From the NCBI GenBank assembly GCA_947448725.1, contig CANFOM010000009.1, forward strand, positions 1-64,000: 64,000 bases of DNA, read 5' to 3'. The notes under the pieces were generated by a model that did no database searches, was not told the origin of the DNA, and saw only the letters and a list, made by a program, of their open reading frames with translations. The DNA comes from Bacteroidota bacterium (lineage in GTDB: Bacteria > Bacteroidota > Bacteroidia > Chitinophagales > Chitinophagaceae). The translations under genes were made by a program, and so were the position numbers. Shown here piece by piece: positions 17,506 to 26,128 of the stretch. Within the stretch, counting starts at the first letter, position 1. Every line of letters starts with the position of its first letter.

Positions 17506-18303
17506 ATGATCAATTTAAAACACTTGTTAGTTTGCTTTTGCATTATAGGGTCTATTCAGGTTCAAGGGCAGCAAATAGTAAATCTAAAAAAGCAAAGCAC
17601 TCAATCCTTAGATAGCGCTTATTTGCTTCATCCTTTTAAGGATAAGATTCAAGCTATAAAGTTAGAAATTAAGAAAGAGCTGGGTAAATTATTCGTAGAT
17701 TTTAATGACAATAATGTTTATCTATTGTCTGGTATTGGCTTATCAAAGCAATTTATTAATGCAGGAAATTACAATTCTAGTTTTAATTATGATTTAGCAA
17801 ATAATAAATCTGCTTTTAAACCTGGTTATTACCTTGGTTTTAGAGTGGATGGTGTATATAAAGAAAAACATCTTTATTCCTTTGCTGTTAGTTTAGATAG
17901 AATTTCATCTGGTACTGAATATGCTAATTCGACTAGTTTACAACCCTTTATCGGTAATTTTTCTAGATTCAAGGCCGATGATCAATTTTTAAATTTTAGC
18001 CTAGCTGCTCATTATAAAAAATTACTACCATTTAAACCTAATATAAGATCTAATTTTTATATAGTAGGTGGTCCAAGTATCGATACTCGTCTTTCGGGAC
18101 AAAGTTCAGATAACTTAGTAAATAATAATTACCGCCGATTTATTTTAAGAGCTGATTTAGGTATTGAATACGAGAACAAATCTTTTTACACCTTATTTAT
18201 GCATTATAAACAAGGTGTGACCTCTTTTACAAAATCGCCCGTCTCAACCCATCTTAATTCACTTGAAATAGGTTTATTGATGAAAGCAAGTGATTTGTTC
18301 TAA
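17506..18303 (+). CDS. Putative outer-membrane beta-barrel protein
   Basis: 265 residues with a signal peptide (1-~22, ending VQGQQ). The mature part, from about residue 60, alternates polar and aromatic/hydrophobic residues in many short strands (for example YYLGFRVDGVY, HLYSFAVSLDRI, FILRADLGIEYENKSFYTLF), typical of small Bacteroidetes beta-barrels. The ending LEIGLLMKASDLF is compatible with a final strand. Not clearly PorP/SprF; I do not recognise a named family. First gene of a tightly spaced eight-gene operon; it may serve as an outer-membrane anchor or channel for the surface proteins encoded behind it. Confidence 0.65.
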   Translation: MINLKHLLVCFCIIGSIQVQGQQIVNLKKQSTQSLDSAYLLHPFKDKIQAIKLEIKKELGKLFVDFNDNNVYLLSGIGLSKQFINAGNYNSSFNYDLANNKSAFKPGYYLGFRVDGVYKEKHLYSFAVSLDRISSGTEYANSTSLQPFIGNFSRFKADDQFLNFSLAAHYKKLLPFKPNIRSNFYIVGGPSIDTRLSGQSSDNLVNNNYRRFILRADLGIEYENKSFYTLFMHYKQGVTSFTKSPVSTHLNSLEIGLLMKASDLF

Positions 18304-18314
18304 AATAAAATAAT

Positions 18315-18734
18315 ATGAAAAACTTTTTAATAATTATCTGTGCTTTGATATTTCTTTTTTCTTCTTGTAATAAAGACACCACTGGTGCAGAAATTAATTT
18401 GGCCTATCAAATGGTTTCAGATAAAATTTGGTATTTGGACTACAATCAAACCATTACTTCCACTGGAACTACCACAAAAACTTATATCGGGCAATCTACC
18501 TATTTTATAAAATTTTTAAAAAACCTCACTACTGTAGATTCTGATGGCATATCAGGAAGCTATTCTGTTGTAAAAGTGAATAGCAAATTAGAAATTCATG
18601 TTCTAGCCAAAACAGCTGGAGCTAATTCGTTAGAGTATATCTATAATATTGAAACTTTAGGCGCAAATAACATGATTTTATACTATGTAAATTCTGGAAA
18701 TACTATTAAATTTTTTTATAGCACTAGTCATTAA
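18315..18734 (+). CDS. Small predicted lipoprotein
   Basis: 139 residues. The N-terminus is a lipoprotein signal: hydrophobic IIICALIFLF followed by the lipobox FSSC with Cys18, and then NKD. The mature ~120 residues contain alternating strands (KIWYLDYNQTITS, YFIKFLKN, SGSYSVVKVNSKLEIHV) suggesting a small beta fold. No family recognised. It lies 11 bases after the beta-barrel gene and 1 base before the T9SS protein gene. It is plausibly an envelope partner of the operon products. Confidence 0.65.
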   Translation: MKNFLIIICALIFLFSSCNKDTTGAEINLAYQMVSDKIWYLDYNQTITSTGTTTKTYIGQSTYFIKFLKNLTTVDSDGISGSYSVVKVNSKLEIHVLAKTAGANSLEYIYNIETLGANNMILYYVNSGNTIKFFYSTSH

Positions 18735-18735
18735 A

Positions 18736-19230
18736 ATGAAGAAACCTTATATTTTATTAATTATTGTTATGATGCTTTGCAGCACTGCTCAAGCTCAAAT
18801 TGTTATGAGTAGTGTTGGCATGATTGGCGCAGCTTTAGGAACCGTAAGCGCATTAAATTTTAAAAGTTCGGCCACTTGCATAGATGTGCAATCGGGGGTA
18901 GCCGTGTTAAATGGACCTCGAGGTAATGGTGAGTTTTCTTTTAGTTGCGAAGTGGCAATGAATTTTAATAGTTTAGGTATTAAATTATTCCCCAATCCGG
19001 TAAATAGCAATACAAAAGTAAAGTTTATAAATACCCCCCCTTTAACCGAACAATTTAATTTACAAGTATATACGTTAGAGGGACAATTTATTAGTTCTAA
19101 AAAAGAAACTGGTTATAATTTATTTCAAGGAATCACTATGGACCTAGGTTCCCTAACCTCCGGTATTTATATTTTAAAAATAGAATCTACTCAATTTGTA
19201 GATGTTATCAAATTTATTAAAGCGAATTAG
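18736..19230 (+). CDS. Small secreted protein with T9SS type A sorting domain
   Basis: 164 residues: signal peptide (1-~20), a short region with two cysteines (Cys48, Cys71), then a T9SS sorting domain from LFPNPVN (84-90) through SSKKETGYNLFQ and LTSGIYILKIES to the end. The gene starts one base after the lipoprotein stop and ends 15 bases before the giant fibre gene. Its counterpart at 378-887 is also mostly signal plus sorting domain and also precedes a fibre gene. A role as surface anchor or pilot for the fibre, which lacks an obvious sorting domain, is a hypothesis from this recurrent pairing. Confidence 0.75.
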   Translation: MKKPYILLIIVMMLCSTAQAQIVMSSVGMIGAALGTVSALNFKSSATCIDVQSGVAVLNGPRGNGEFSFSCEVAMNFNSLGIKLFPNPVNSNTKVKFINTPPLTEQFNLQVYTLEGQFISSKKETGYNLFQGITMDLGSLTSGIYILKIESTQFVDVIKFIKAN

Positions 19231-19245
19231 AACAATAGTTAACTT

Positions 19246-22200
19246 ATGAACAAATCCCTCTTTACTAAAATCTTTATCGGAAACTGCTTAATAATAAGCT
19301 TTTTTTTCTCCAATAAATTATTTTCACAATCTCAAGGTACTGGTATATTTTTTCAGGCAGTTGCTAGAGATAATTTTGCAAATCCGGCTAAGGATAGAAA
19401 AATTTATATTCAATCAACTATAATTCAAGGCACTGAGAATGGTACTAAAGCCTTAATTGAAGAACATCAATCACAAACAGATCCTACAGGTGTTTTTAGT
19501 ATAAGTTTAGGTCAGGGAACTAGAAAAGGTGGAACGGCCGCAAACTTAGCATCTATTGATTGGGTAAAAGGTCCTTACTTTTTAAATTTAAAGATTGCGA
19601 TTAAGCCTATTGCACCCGTTACTAATTGGGATTATACTAAAGAATTGATTGATTTAGGGACTACTCCTTTTGGAACGGTGCCTTATGCTTTATATTCTGC
19701 AAGTTCTGGTGCTTTAGATAGTAAACTAAGTATTGGAGATACTTCTAAAATGTTGGCTATTTATGCAAAAGCACAAGCCGTAAATTCATTAGCTACTCAA
19801 GTTGTAACAAAATTATCTGCAACAGATACAGCAACTATGTTGGCGCCTTACGCAAAAATGGTTAAAGCAATGGTTGCATCTAATATTACTTCTTTAACAG
19901 CGGCTGCTATTAATGCTGGTTTAGATGCAAAGGTAAATATTGCAGATAGTGGAGTAATATACATAACTCCTCAGCAATTAAAAGGAGTAAAATTTGATAC
20001 TACAAGCTTGATTGCAAGAGTAGATACAAAAGTAAGTATTGCTGATAGTGGAACAACCTATGTTACTCCTATGCAATTAAAAGGCGTAAAATTTGACACG
20101 ACAAGTTTGATTGCTAGAGTTGATAAGAAAATAAGTTATTCGGACAGTATCACTCAATATGTTACTCCAGCACAATTGGCTTCAAAAACATTTGATAGTT
20201 CCGCTATTTATAATCAATTGGCCACAAAACTAAATAAATCTGATACTCTAACCCTATCTAACAGGATTAATTTAAAAGCAGCAAGTGCAGATGTAAACAG
20301 CGGATTAGCTTTAAAATTAAATAAAACGGATACCAGTTATTTATTACAAAAAGCAGACACAACGACGTTATCTAATAGAATTAATTTAAAAGCAGCAAGT
20401 GTAGATGTAAGTAGCGGATTAGCTTTAAAATTAAATAAAACAGATACTAGTTATTTATTACAAAAAGCGGACACATCGACGTTGTCTAATAGAATTAATT
20501 TAAAAGCAAATACAACTGATGTTACCACTGGATTAGGTTTAAAGTTAGATGCCGATCAAAGAGGAGTAGCAAATGGAGTTGCTAGCTTAGATATTAATTC
20601 GAAAGTGCCAGCTGCGCAAATTCCAGTTATTTCATTTGCTAGTGCCAGTGTTGTAGCCAACGAGGCTGCAATGTTGGCATTGTCAGGAGCTATTGTTGGA
20701 AGCATTGCGATTAGAACTGATGCCAATAAGAATTTTGTTTTAAGTGCTGCCGGTCCTTCAGTTCTTTCTAATTGGGTGGAATTGGCTACGCCCACTTCTG
20801 TCACAAGTATCAATGGATTTGCTGGCCCATCTGTAACTGTAACGACCAATGATATTAATGAAGGGGCTACTAATAAATATTATACCGATAATAGAGCAAG
20901 AAATGCAATAAGTGCAAGTGCACCATTAAGTTATAATGTTGCTGCTGGTACTTTTTCTATTTCAGTGGCATCAACAACTACTAATGGATATTTAAGTTCG
21001 TCAGATTTTACCATTTTTAATAATAAACAAAACGCATTGGTAGCAGGAACTGATTATGCAACTCCTTCTGGCAATATAACTGGTAATGCAGCTAATGTAA
21101 CAGGAGTGGTATCAATAATTCATGGCGGCACAGGAACTAGCACAGCAACTGGTGCGCTAATCAATTTAGGCGCAGAATCTACGGCCAATAAAAGCACAGC
21201 AATAGATCTGGGAAATGCTAGGCCTAGTGATACTTTATTCCCCTCTCAAAAAGCAGTAAAAACATATGTAGATGCGCAAACGGCAGCAGCTGGTGTGTTA
21301 GATGGAAGTATTACTAATGCAAAATTAGCAGGAAGTATTAATTCGGATAAATTATTAGGAAGCATACCTGCTTCTAAATTAGTTGGAACAGATATTACAA
21401 CAGTTGGCACCATCACTTCAGGAATATGGAGTGGAACAACTATTGCCTTAGCAAATGGAGGAACAGGAGCCACTACAGCAGCAGGAGCAAAAACTAATTT
21501 AGGATTGGTCATTGGTACTGATGTTTTAGCTTATAGAACTTTTGGTACTGCAGCGAATAATAATACAGCAGATTTTGAAGTTCCATTAACTTTTACTTCC
21601 CCTTTATCTAGAGCAACTAATACAATTTCTATTCCTGCTGCTACTACTTCAGTTAATGGTTATTTAAGTAGTACAGATTGGACAACTTTTAATGCAAAAC
21701 AAACTGCATTAACTGCGGGTTCTGGTATTTCAATAAGTGCAGGAACTATTTCGGCAACAGGATTGACCACAAGTAATTTATCTAGTACAGCAGGTATTAC
21801 CAATTCACAATTAGCAGGAAGTATAGATGATTCAAAATTAGCAATAATAAGCACGGGAGGTAAAGTTGCTAATTCTGCAACTACAGCCACTAATGCAAAT
21901 ACAGCAAGCGCGATTGTTGCAAGAGATGCTAGTGGAAATTTTTCTGCAAACATTATTACAGGAACATTGTCTGGAACTGCAAGCACAGTAACTACTAATG
22001 CAAACTTAACAGGTGATGTTACCAGCGTTGGAAATACAACCACAGTTGGAAAAATTAATGGAACTTCACTCTCTGCATTAACAACAGGAATTTTAAAAAA
22101 CACCACATCAAGTGGGGTGCCAAGCATCGCAATTGCAGGAACAGACTATCAAGCACCAGTTACATTGACCACTACAGGAACTTCAGGCGCCTCTACTTTT

Positions 22201-25200
22201 ACAAGTAATACATTAAATATCCCAACCTATACATTGGCTGGATTAGGTGGAATAAGTTTATCAGGTTTAAGTGCTACTGCGCCATTAAGTTATAATAACA
22301 CTTCGGGTGAATTTTCAATGCCTGCAGCAACAACAAGTGCAAATGGATATTTGAGTAGTGCAGATTGGACAACTTTTAATGCAAAACAAACTGCATTAAC
22401 TGCGGGTTCTGGGATTTCAATAAGTGCAGGAACTATTTCAGCAACAGGATTAACAACAAGTAATTTATCTAGTACAGCAGGTATTACCAATGCGCAATTA
22501 GCGGGAAGTATAGATGATTCAAAATTAGCAATAATAAGCACGGGAGGTAAAGTTGCTAATTCTGCAACCACAGCCACCAATGCAAACACCGCTAGTGCGA
22601 TTGTGGCAAGAGATGCTAGTGGAAATTTTTCTGCAAATATTATTACAGGAACTTTATCAGGGACTGCAACTAATGTTTCGGGTATTGTTGCGATAGCAAA
22701 TGGAGGAATAGGATTAACAAGTGTTGGTACTAATGGTCAAGTATTATCTTCTAATGGAACAAGTATTGCTTGGTCAAACCCTGCAGCAACTGGAATCACT
22801 GCTATTAATGGCATCACTACAGGAACACAAACTTTAACAGTTGGAACAACAGGTACAGCACCTGCATTTAGTTCATCTTCCTCAACGCATACTTTAAATA
22901 TACCAATGGCGTCCACTACAAGTGTGACTGCAGGTTTATTAAGTAAATCAGATTATGATGTATTTAATGCAAAGCAAACTGCATTAACAGCAGGATCTGG
23001 TATTTCAATAAGTGCAGGAACTATTTCAGCAACTGGATTAACTACAAGTAATTTATCTAGTACAGCTGGAATTACTAATACGCAATTAGCAGGAAGTATT
23101 GCAGCTAGTAAATTAATTGGAACTGATATTACAACAGTAGGTACTATTACTTCAGGAGTTTGGAGTGGAACAACCATTGCATTAGTGAACGGAGGTACTG
23201 GTGCAACTACACCAGCGGCAGCTAGAACAAATTTAGGTTTGGCAATTGGCTCAGATGTGCTTGCTTATAGAACTTTTGGTACAGCAGCAAATAGTAGCAC
23301 AACGGATTTTGTTACAGCGAACGCATCAATAACTAGTGCTACAAAAACAAAACTTACCTATGATGCAAAAGGATTAATAACTGCAGGGGCAGATGCCACT
23401 ACTGCAGATATTGCACCAAGCACAGATAGAAATTATGTTACAGATGCACAAAAGTCGGGCGTCTTATCAAATACATCAGGAATAAATACTGGCGATGAAA
23501 CTGCATCTACAATCAAATCAAAATTAGCCATCACCAACTTAAGTGGAAGCAATACTGGTGATCAAACCATTACTTTAACAGGCGATGTGACAGGAACTGG
23601 CACAGGAAGTTTTACATCTACAGTTACTAAAATTAATGGTACATCATTATCTACATTAGCAACAGGCATATTAAAAAATACAACATCTACAGGGGTGCCA
23701 ACAATAGCAATTGCGGGAACAGATTATCAATTACCTATTTCTTTAACAACTACTGGTAGTTCAGGTACAGCTACATTTACAAGTAACACATTAAATATTC
23801 CAACATACACATTAGCTGGATTAGGAGGTATAGGATTATCGGGTTTAAGTGCTACTGCGCCATTAAGTTATAATAATGGAACGGGTGCGTTTTCAATACC
23901 TGCAGCTACTTCAAGTGCGAATGGTTATTTAAGTAGTACAGATTGGTCAACGTTTAATAATAAACAAGCTGCATTAACAGCTGGAGCTGGATCTGGAATT
24001 TCAATTAGCGGAGGGACAATTTCAGCAACAGGACTAACTACAAGCAATTTATCAAGTACTGCAGGTATTACTAATGCTCAATTGGCAAGTAGTACAACTA
24101 CATTAGGTTCAACATTAATGTCATTAGGTGGGACTGTAACTTCAGTTACTGGTTTAAGTTCTGTTAGCTCAACTGGATTTACTGGTGCCTTAACAGGAAA
24201 TGCATCTACAGCTACAACATTAGCAACGGCAAGAAATATTAATGGAACTGCATTTAATGGAAGTGCAGATATTACAATTATTGCAGATGCTGGAACATTG
24301 TCTGGTACAACTTTAAAATCAACAGTTATTAGTTCAAGTTTAACTGGGGTTGGAACAATTACTTCAGGAACTTGGAATGGTTCGACATTAGCTGTTGCGT
24401 ATGGAGGGACTGGTGTAACAACATCAACTGGATCTGGAAATGTTGTATTATCTACTAGTCCAAATTTAGTTACGCCAAATTTAGGGACACCATCAAGTGC
24501 AACTTTAACCAATGCAACTGGTTTACCAATTGCTACTGGTGTTAGTGGTTTAGGAACAGGAATAGTATCATTTTTAGCAACGCCTACAAGTTCAAATTTA
24601 ATTAGTGCTGTAACCGATGAAACTGGAACAGGAGCGTTAGTATTTGCCAATACACCAACATTAGTTTCTCCAGTAATTGGAGCTGCAACAGGAACTTCAT
24701 TAAGTTTAACTGGAACTTTATCTGCAGGTACTTCATCAGTTACAAGTTCAACTATTAGTGGTAATGAAACAGTGGGTGGAACACTAGGTGTGACTGGTGC
24801 AACCACATTAACTGCATTAACGACAACAGGCGCTGCAACATTTAGTAGTACAGTTAAAATATCAACTGGCGCAGCAGCAGGTAAAGTTTTAACATCGGAT
24901 GCAAGTGGTAATGCAACATGGCAAAATACTGGCGGTACAGTGGTTACGATGAGTGCAACTGGAACGGCAACTTCAACTGCCACCTATATTATATTTACTG
25001 GTGCAACCGCTTCACAAACAATAACTATTCCTTCTGCAGTTACATTAGGTGCAGGTAGAGAAATTACCATTAAAAATGTGGCCAGCGTTACTGTGAGTAT
25101 TGCATCTGCCGCAGGGTATTTGATACAAGATAATTCTACACTTACATCTGCCACTGCAGCACTTGGTATTGAACCTTCAAACAACTGGATGAAACTGGTT

Positions 25201-25242
25201 TCTGACGGAACGAACTGGTATATATTCCGAGCATTATTCTAA
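19246..25242 (+). CDS. Giant repetitive secreted fibre protein (phage tail-fibre-like)
   Basis: 1998 residues. Signal peptide (1-~27), then an N-terminal domain (~30-155) shared with the truncated protein at 1-365. Residues ~160-430 are short repeats (33- and 38-residue units) with a coiled, stalk-like look. The rest is built from tail-fibre motifs: NEGATNKYYTDNRAR (~544), GYLSS.DWTTFN.KQ, GSGISISAGTISA, and GGTG[AT][TS]TA..A.TNLG. Some units are almost identical at DNA level 687 bp apart. The last ~100 residues form a distinct C-terminal domain ending NWMKLVSDGTNWYIFRALF. Cysteine is absent or nearly so, and no T9SS sorting domain is evident. It is probably a long trimeric surface fibre or adhesin. 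Long antisense frames inside it are composition artefacts. Confidence 0.8.
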   Translation: MNKSLFTKIFIGNCLIISFFFSNKLFSQSQGTGIFFQAVARDNFANPAKDRKIYIQSTIIQGTENGTKALIEEHQSQTDPTGVFSISLGQGTRKGGTAANLASIDWVKGPYFLNLKIAIKPIAPVTNWDYTKELIDLGTTPFGTVPYALYSASSGALDSKLSIGDTSKMLAIYAKAQAVNSLATQVVTKLSATDTATMLAPYAKMVKAMVASNITSLTAAAINAGLDAKVNIADSGVIYITPQQLKGVKFDTTSLIARVDTKVSIADSGTTYVTPMQLKGVKFDTTSLIARVDKKISYSDSITQYVTPAQLASKTFDSSAIYNQLATKLNKSDTLTLSNRINLKAASADVNSGLALKLNKTDTSYLLQKADTTTLSNRINLKAASVDVSSGLALKLNKTDTSYLLQKADTSTLSNRINLKANTTDVTTGLGLKLDADQRGVANGVASLDINSKVPAAQIPVISFASASVVANEAAMLALSGAIVGSIAIRTDANKNFVLSAAGPSVLSNWVELATPTSVTSINGFAGPSVTVTTNDINEGATNKYYTDNRARNAISASAPLSYNVAAGTFSISVASTTTNGYLSSSDFTIFNNKQNALVAGTDYATPSGNITGNAANVTGVVSIIHGGTGTSTATGALINLGAESTANKSTAIDLGNARPSDTLFPSQKAVKTYVDAQTAAAGVLDGSITNAKLAGSINSDKLLGSIPASKLVGTDITTVGTITSGIWSGTTIALANGGTGATTAAGAKTNLGLVIGTDVLAYRTFGTAANNNTADFEVPLTFTSPLSRATNTISIPAATTSVNGYLSSTDWTTFNAKQTALTAGSGISISAGTISATGLTTSNLSSTAGITNSQLAGSIDDSKLAIISTGGKVANSATTATNANTASAIVARDASGNFSANIITGTLSGTASTVTTNANLTGDVTSVGNTTTVGKINGTSLSALTTGILKNTTSSGVPSIAIAGTDYQAPVTLTTTGTSGASTFTSNTLNIPTYTLAGLGGISLSGLSATAPLSYNNTSGEFSMPAATTSANGYLSSADWTTFNAKQTALTAGSGISISAGTISATGLTTSNLSSTAGITNAQLAGSIDDSKLAIISTGGKVANSATTATNANTASAIVARDASGNFSANIITGTLSGTATNVSGIVAIANGGIGLTSVGTNGQVLSSNGTSIAWSNPAATGITAINGITTGTQTLTVGTTGTAPAFSSSSSTHTLNIPMASTTSVTAGLLSKSDYDVFNAKQTALTAGSGISISAGTISATGLTTSNLSSTAGITNTQLAGSIAASKLIGTDITTVGTITSGVWSGTTIALVNGGTGATTPAAARTNLGLAIGSDVLAYRTFGTAANSSTTDFVTANASITSATKTKLTYDAKGLITAGADATTADIAPSTDRNYVTDAQKSGVLSNTSGINTGDETASTIKSKLAITNLSGSNTGDQTITLTGDVTGTGTGSFTSTVTKINGTSLSTLATGILKNTTSTGVPTIAIAGTDYQLPISLTTTGSSGTATFTSNTLNIPTYTLAGLGGIGLSGLSATAPLSYNNGTGAFSIPAATSSANGYLSSTDWSTFNNKQAALTAGAGSGISISGGTISATGLTTSNLSSTAGITNAQLASSTTTLGSTLMSLGGTVTSVTGLSSVSSTGFTGALTGNASTATTLATARNINGTAFNGSADITIIADAGTLSGTTLKSTVISSSLTGVGTITSGTWNGSTLAVAYGGTGVTTSTGSGNVVLSTSPNLVTPNLGTPSSATLTNATGLPIATGVSGLGTGIVSFLATPTSSNLISAVTDETGTGALVFANTPTLVSPVIGAATGTSLSLTGTLSAGTSSVTSSTISGNETVGGTLGVTGATTLTALTTTGAATFSSTVKISTGAAAGKVLTSDASGNATWQNTGGTVVTMSATGTATSTATYIIFTGATASQTITIPSAVTLGAGREITIKNVASVTVSIASAAGYLIQDNSTLTSATAALGIEPSNNWMKLVSDGTNWYIFRALF
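19927..20240 (+). repeat. 99-bp tandem repeat in the fibre gene stalk
   Basis: A 33-residue unit containing IADSG..Y.TP.QLKGVKFDTTSLIARVD occurs twice almost unchanged (units start about 19930 and 20029). A third, diverged copy (YSDSITQYVTPAQL) follows. It codes for part of the stalk of the fibre. Confidence 0.75.
20299..20520 (+). repeat. 114-bp tandem repeat in the fibre gene stalk
   Basis: A 38-residue unit containing SGLALKLNKTDTSYLLQKAD and LSNRINLKA is repeated with a 114-bp period (GCGGATTAGC at about 20300 and 20414) with only a few base changes. A partial copy lies on either side. Confidence 0.75.
21640..22675 (+). repeat. About 340-bp repeat at 687-bp spacing in the fibre gene
   Basis: The block from about 21640 to 21982 (GYLSS.DWTTFNAKQTALTA through to IITGTLSGTA) recurs at about 22327-22669, 687 bp downstream, with scattered mainly synonymous differences. 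Shorter partial copies start at about 22951 and 23941. Another block (GTDITTVGTITSG through AYRTFGTAAN) at about 21390-21560 recurs near 23124-23290. These can support recombination and length change. Confidence 0.8.
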
Positions 25243-25264
25243 TAGTAAATAAAAAACAAAAGAT

Positions 25265-25278
25265 ATATTTTAAAATAT
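25265..25278. promoter_or_regulatory. 14-bp palindrome before the LuxR-type gene
   Basis: ATATTTTAAAATAT is a perfect palindrome in the 52-base gap between the fibre gene and the small LuxR-type regulator, 16 bases before its ATG. It could be an operator or an internal promoter element. AT-richness makes chance occurrence possible. Confidence 0.25.
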
Positions 25279-25294
25279 TAAGCATAGTTAAGAA

Positions 25295-25516
25295 ATGGAA
25301 AATTTAACAATTACAAGCCCCTTTACAATTCTTACTAGAAGAGAAAAAGAGGTATTGATTTTAATGTTGCAGGGGGCGCAAGTAAAAGAGATTAGTGCTT
25401 CTTTAGAATTAAAGTCTAATACCATATCTACCTTTAAGAAGAGTATACTTTCCAAAACGGGGGTAAGTAACAATATTGAGTTATTTAAATTAGCTCAAGA
25501 GCATAATATAGTATAA
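25295..25516 (+). CDS. Stand-alone LuxR-type HTH protein
   Basis: 73 residues consisting of almost nothing but a LuxR/GerE DNA-binding domain: LTRREKEVLILMLQGAQVKE, then LELKSNTISTFKKSI and ELFKLAQEHNIV, matching the conserved pattern from LT.RE.EVL to K..V.N..EL. There is no receiver, autoinducer or PAS domain. The gene sits inside the surface-protein operon, 1 base before the next gene, so it is made together with the fibres. It could autoregulate the operon or control other surface genes. A translation frame this complete is unlikely to be accidental. Confidence 0.8.
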   Translation: MENLTITSPFTILTRREKEVLILMLQGAQVKEISASLELKSNTISTFKKSILSKTGVSNNIELFKLAQEHNIV

Positions 25517-25517
25517 A

Positions 25518-26126
25518 ATGAAAAAAATTATTTTCATAATAAATATCTTGTTAGTTGCTTCTTTTGCGGAGGCGCAAACAGGTATTGGTACAACAACGCC
25601 TAATGCTTCTGCGAAATTAGATGTTAGTTCAACAACACAAGGCTTTTTACCGCCTCGTGTTACTTTAACAGGAACAAATGACAATACAACAATAAAAAAT
25701 AGTGCAGGAACATCAATAACACCTGCAACAGGTTTGTTAGTTTACAATACTGCAACTACCACCACGGACCCTTTCAGGGTAGTTCCTGGATATTACTATT
25801 ATAATGGAACAACTTGGATATCTATTTCCAATGGATTAATTATAGACAACAGTAAATCTGCAGGATTTACATTGGCTTCTACGGATAATAATAAAGTATT
25901 TTTAATCACTTCGACAACTGATATAACAATTACAGTTCCAAATACTTTACCAGTTGGATTTAGTTGTCAAATAATTCAAGGTGGGGCTGGTCTTATAACT
26001 TTATTAGGTTCCAGTGTGACACTAAATTCCTCAAATGGTTTAAAAACAAGAGCCACCAATAGTGTAATTGGACTTGTTATGAATACAGCTACAACTGGTT
26101 TTGTTATGGGAGATACTATTTTTTAA
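25518..26126 (+). CDS. Secreted fibre-like protein, 202 residues
   Basis: Signal peptide (1-19, ending FAEAQ), then the Bacteroidetes surface-fibre opening TGIGTTTPNASAKLDV..TTQGFLPPRV (20-49) that is also found at the start of the protein at 27718. It continues with a YYYYNGTTWISI strand and a C-terminal beta-rich region similar in style to the end of the giant fibre (VFLITSTTDITITVPN). No catalytic motif and no sorting domain seen. The start codon lies one base after the stop of the LuxR-type gene. Confidence 0.7.
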   Translation: MKKIIFIINILLVASFAEAQTGIGTTTPNASAKLDVSSTTQGFLPPRVTLTGTNDNTTIKNSAGTSITPATGLLVYNTATTTTDPFRVVPGYYYYNGTTWISISNGLIIDNSKSAGFTLASTDNNKVFLITSTTDITITVPNTLPVGFSCQIIQGGAGLITLLGSSVTLNSSNGLKTRATNSVIGLVMNTATTGFVMGDTIF

Positions 26127-26128
26127 TA

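Noticed and set aside
24078-24983. 301-residue open frame on the minus strand inside the giant fibre gene, and similar antisense frames at 20556-23177
   Set aside because: These are complementary shadows of Thr/Ser/Gly/Ala/Asn-rich repeat codons, which rarely give stops on the other strand. They repeat with the sense repeats and show no family motif.
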